From Clostridia bacterium (GTDB taxonomy: Bacteria; Bacillota; Clostridia; Oscillospirales; Acutalibacteraceae): a DNA stretch of 6,517 bases. Made by a program: the position numbers and the translations under genes. The stretch covers positions 1 through 6,517 of the forward strand of contig JAKSQR010000089.1 in NCBI GenBank assembly GCA_024404065.1, written 5' to 3'. The notes below the pieces were generated by a model, which did not search any database, had not been told where the DNA came from, and saw nothing but the letters and a program-made list of their open reading frames with translations. Positions 6,197-6,517 of this stretch are shown here, piece after piece (the stretch's first letter is position 1; each line of letters opens with the position of its first letter).

Positions 6197-6517
6197 TTAG
6201 ATAAACTTTTTGCCTGCGCCCCAGGCATCTGCAACCTTCTCACCAAGAACGTTGTAGGAGTTTGTGAATGGGTCAAAGGCAATAGGCTTAACCTTTGCTA
6301 AATCTACCTTGCCATCTGTAAGCACAGACTCATCAACGCTTACATTTACAATCTCGGCTTTAAGAATGCAGGTTTCAGTATTAAACTCCTTTACCTTGCA
6401 CTCAAGGCAGATTGCAAGCTCATTTATAATGGGAGCATTTACAAGCTCACTCTTTGTTACGGTAAGGCCGCACTTTGCAAGCTTATCCTCTACCTTATCA
6501 CCTGAAACAATGCCTAC
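6197..6517 (-). CDS. Flavin reductase family protein (flavoredoxin-like), C-terminal fragment
   Basis: An open frame enters from the right edge and ends at the TAA at 6197-6199; 106 residues are visible. It contains V-G-I-V-S-G-D-K-V at the start, then A-K-C-G-L-T, the S-E-L-V-N-A-P-I-I stretch, L-E-C-K-V, A-E-I-V-N-V-S-V-D-E, K-P-I-A-F-D-P-F-T-N-S-Y, and a final L-G-E-K-V-A-D-A-W-G-A-G-K-K. These landmarks, in this order, are those of the clostridial flavin reductase/flavoredoxin family (FMN-binding split barrel, usually about 190 residues), which handles electrons through bound FMN in the cytoplasm. Roughly the first 80 residues, including part of the FMN site, lie outside the window. Its own terminator separates it from the lipoprotein gene, so the two are probably independent units. 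The electron partner cannot be told. Confidence 0.86.
   Translation of the reverse strand, partial: VGIVSGDKVEDKLAKCGLTVTKSELVNAPIINELAICLECKVKEFNTETCILKAEIVNVSVDESVLTDGKVDLAKVKPIAFDPFTNSYNVLGEKVADAWGAGKKFI

Overview
The window looks like a chromosomal segment from a low-to-moderate GC Gram-positive anaerobe, most likely a clostridium of the Oscillospirales/Lachnospirales type (gut Firmicutes). The reasons are the AAGGAGG-type ribosome binding sites, the A/T-rich intergenic DNA, the flavoredoxin-like flavin reductase, the clostridial style of AzlC/AzlD, and a lipoprotein with a Gram-positive signal peptide. The genus cannot be fixed from this sequence. All real genes lie on the minus strand, so transcription runs from high to low coordinates.

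Reading in the direction of transcription, the window holds: (1) the C-terminal part of a flavin reductase (6197-6517, cut by the window edge), closed by a hairpin terminator; (2) a monocistronic-looking lipoprotein gene (4666-6063) with a recognisable promoter (TGGACA-17-TAAAAT), a good ribosome binding site and its own long hairpin terminator; (3) a compact same-strand series of six genes: a GNAT acetyltransferase (4106-4588), an MFS transporter (2854-4059), a DUF2779 protein that joins a Cas4/RecB-like PD-(D/E)XK domain to a DEDD exonuclease-like domain (1364-2851), a zinc-ribbon NUDIX hydrolase (839-1342), azlC (79-825), and the first 29 codons of azlD (1-89, cut by the window edge).

Gaps inside the six-gene series are 46, 2, 21 and 13 bases, followed by an 11-base overlap. 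Several ribosome binding sites sit inside the end of the upstream gene, so co-transcription and translational coupling are likely. The only functional pair that can be stated with confidence is AzlC-AzlD, a two-subunit branched-chain amino acid exporter. The other members (acetyltransferase, MFS carrier, nuclease-like protein, NUDIX hydrolase) have no obvious shared pathway; the set resembles a housekeeping/stress mixture rather than a known system.

I saw no CRISPR array, insertion sequence, tRNA, rRNA or att site. The most unusual item is the stand-alone DUF2779 protein with two nuclease-like domains and a probable Fe-S cluster. No stretch longer than 300 bases lacks a gene. The longest gap (6064-6196) holds a terminator and a promoter.
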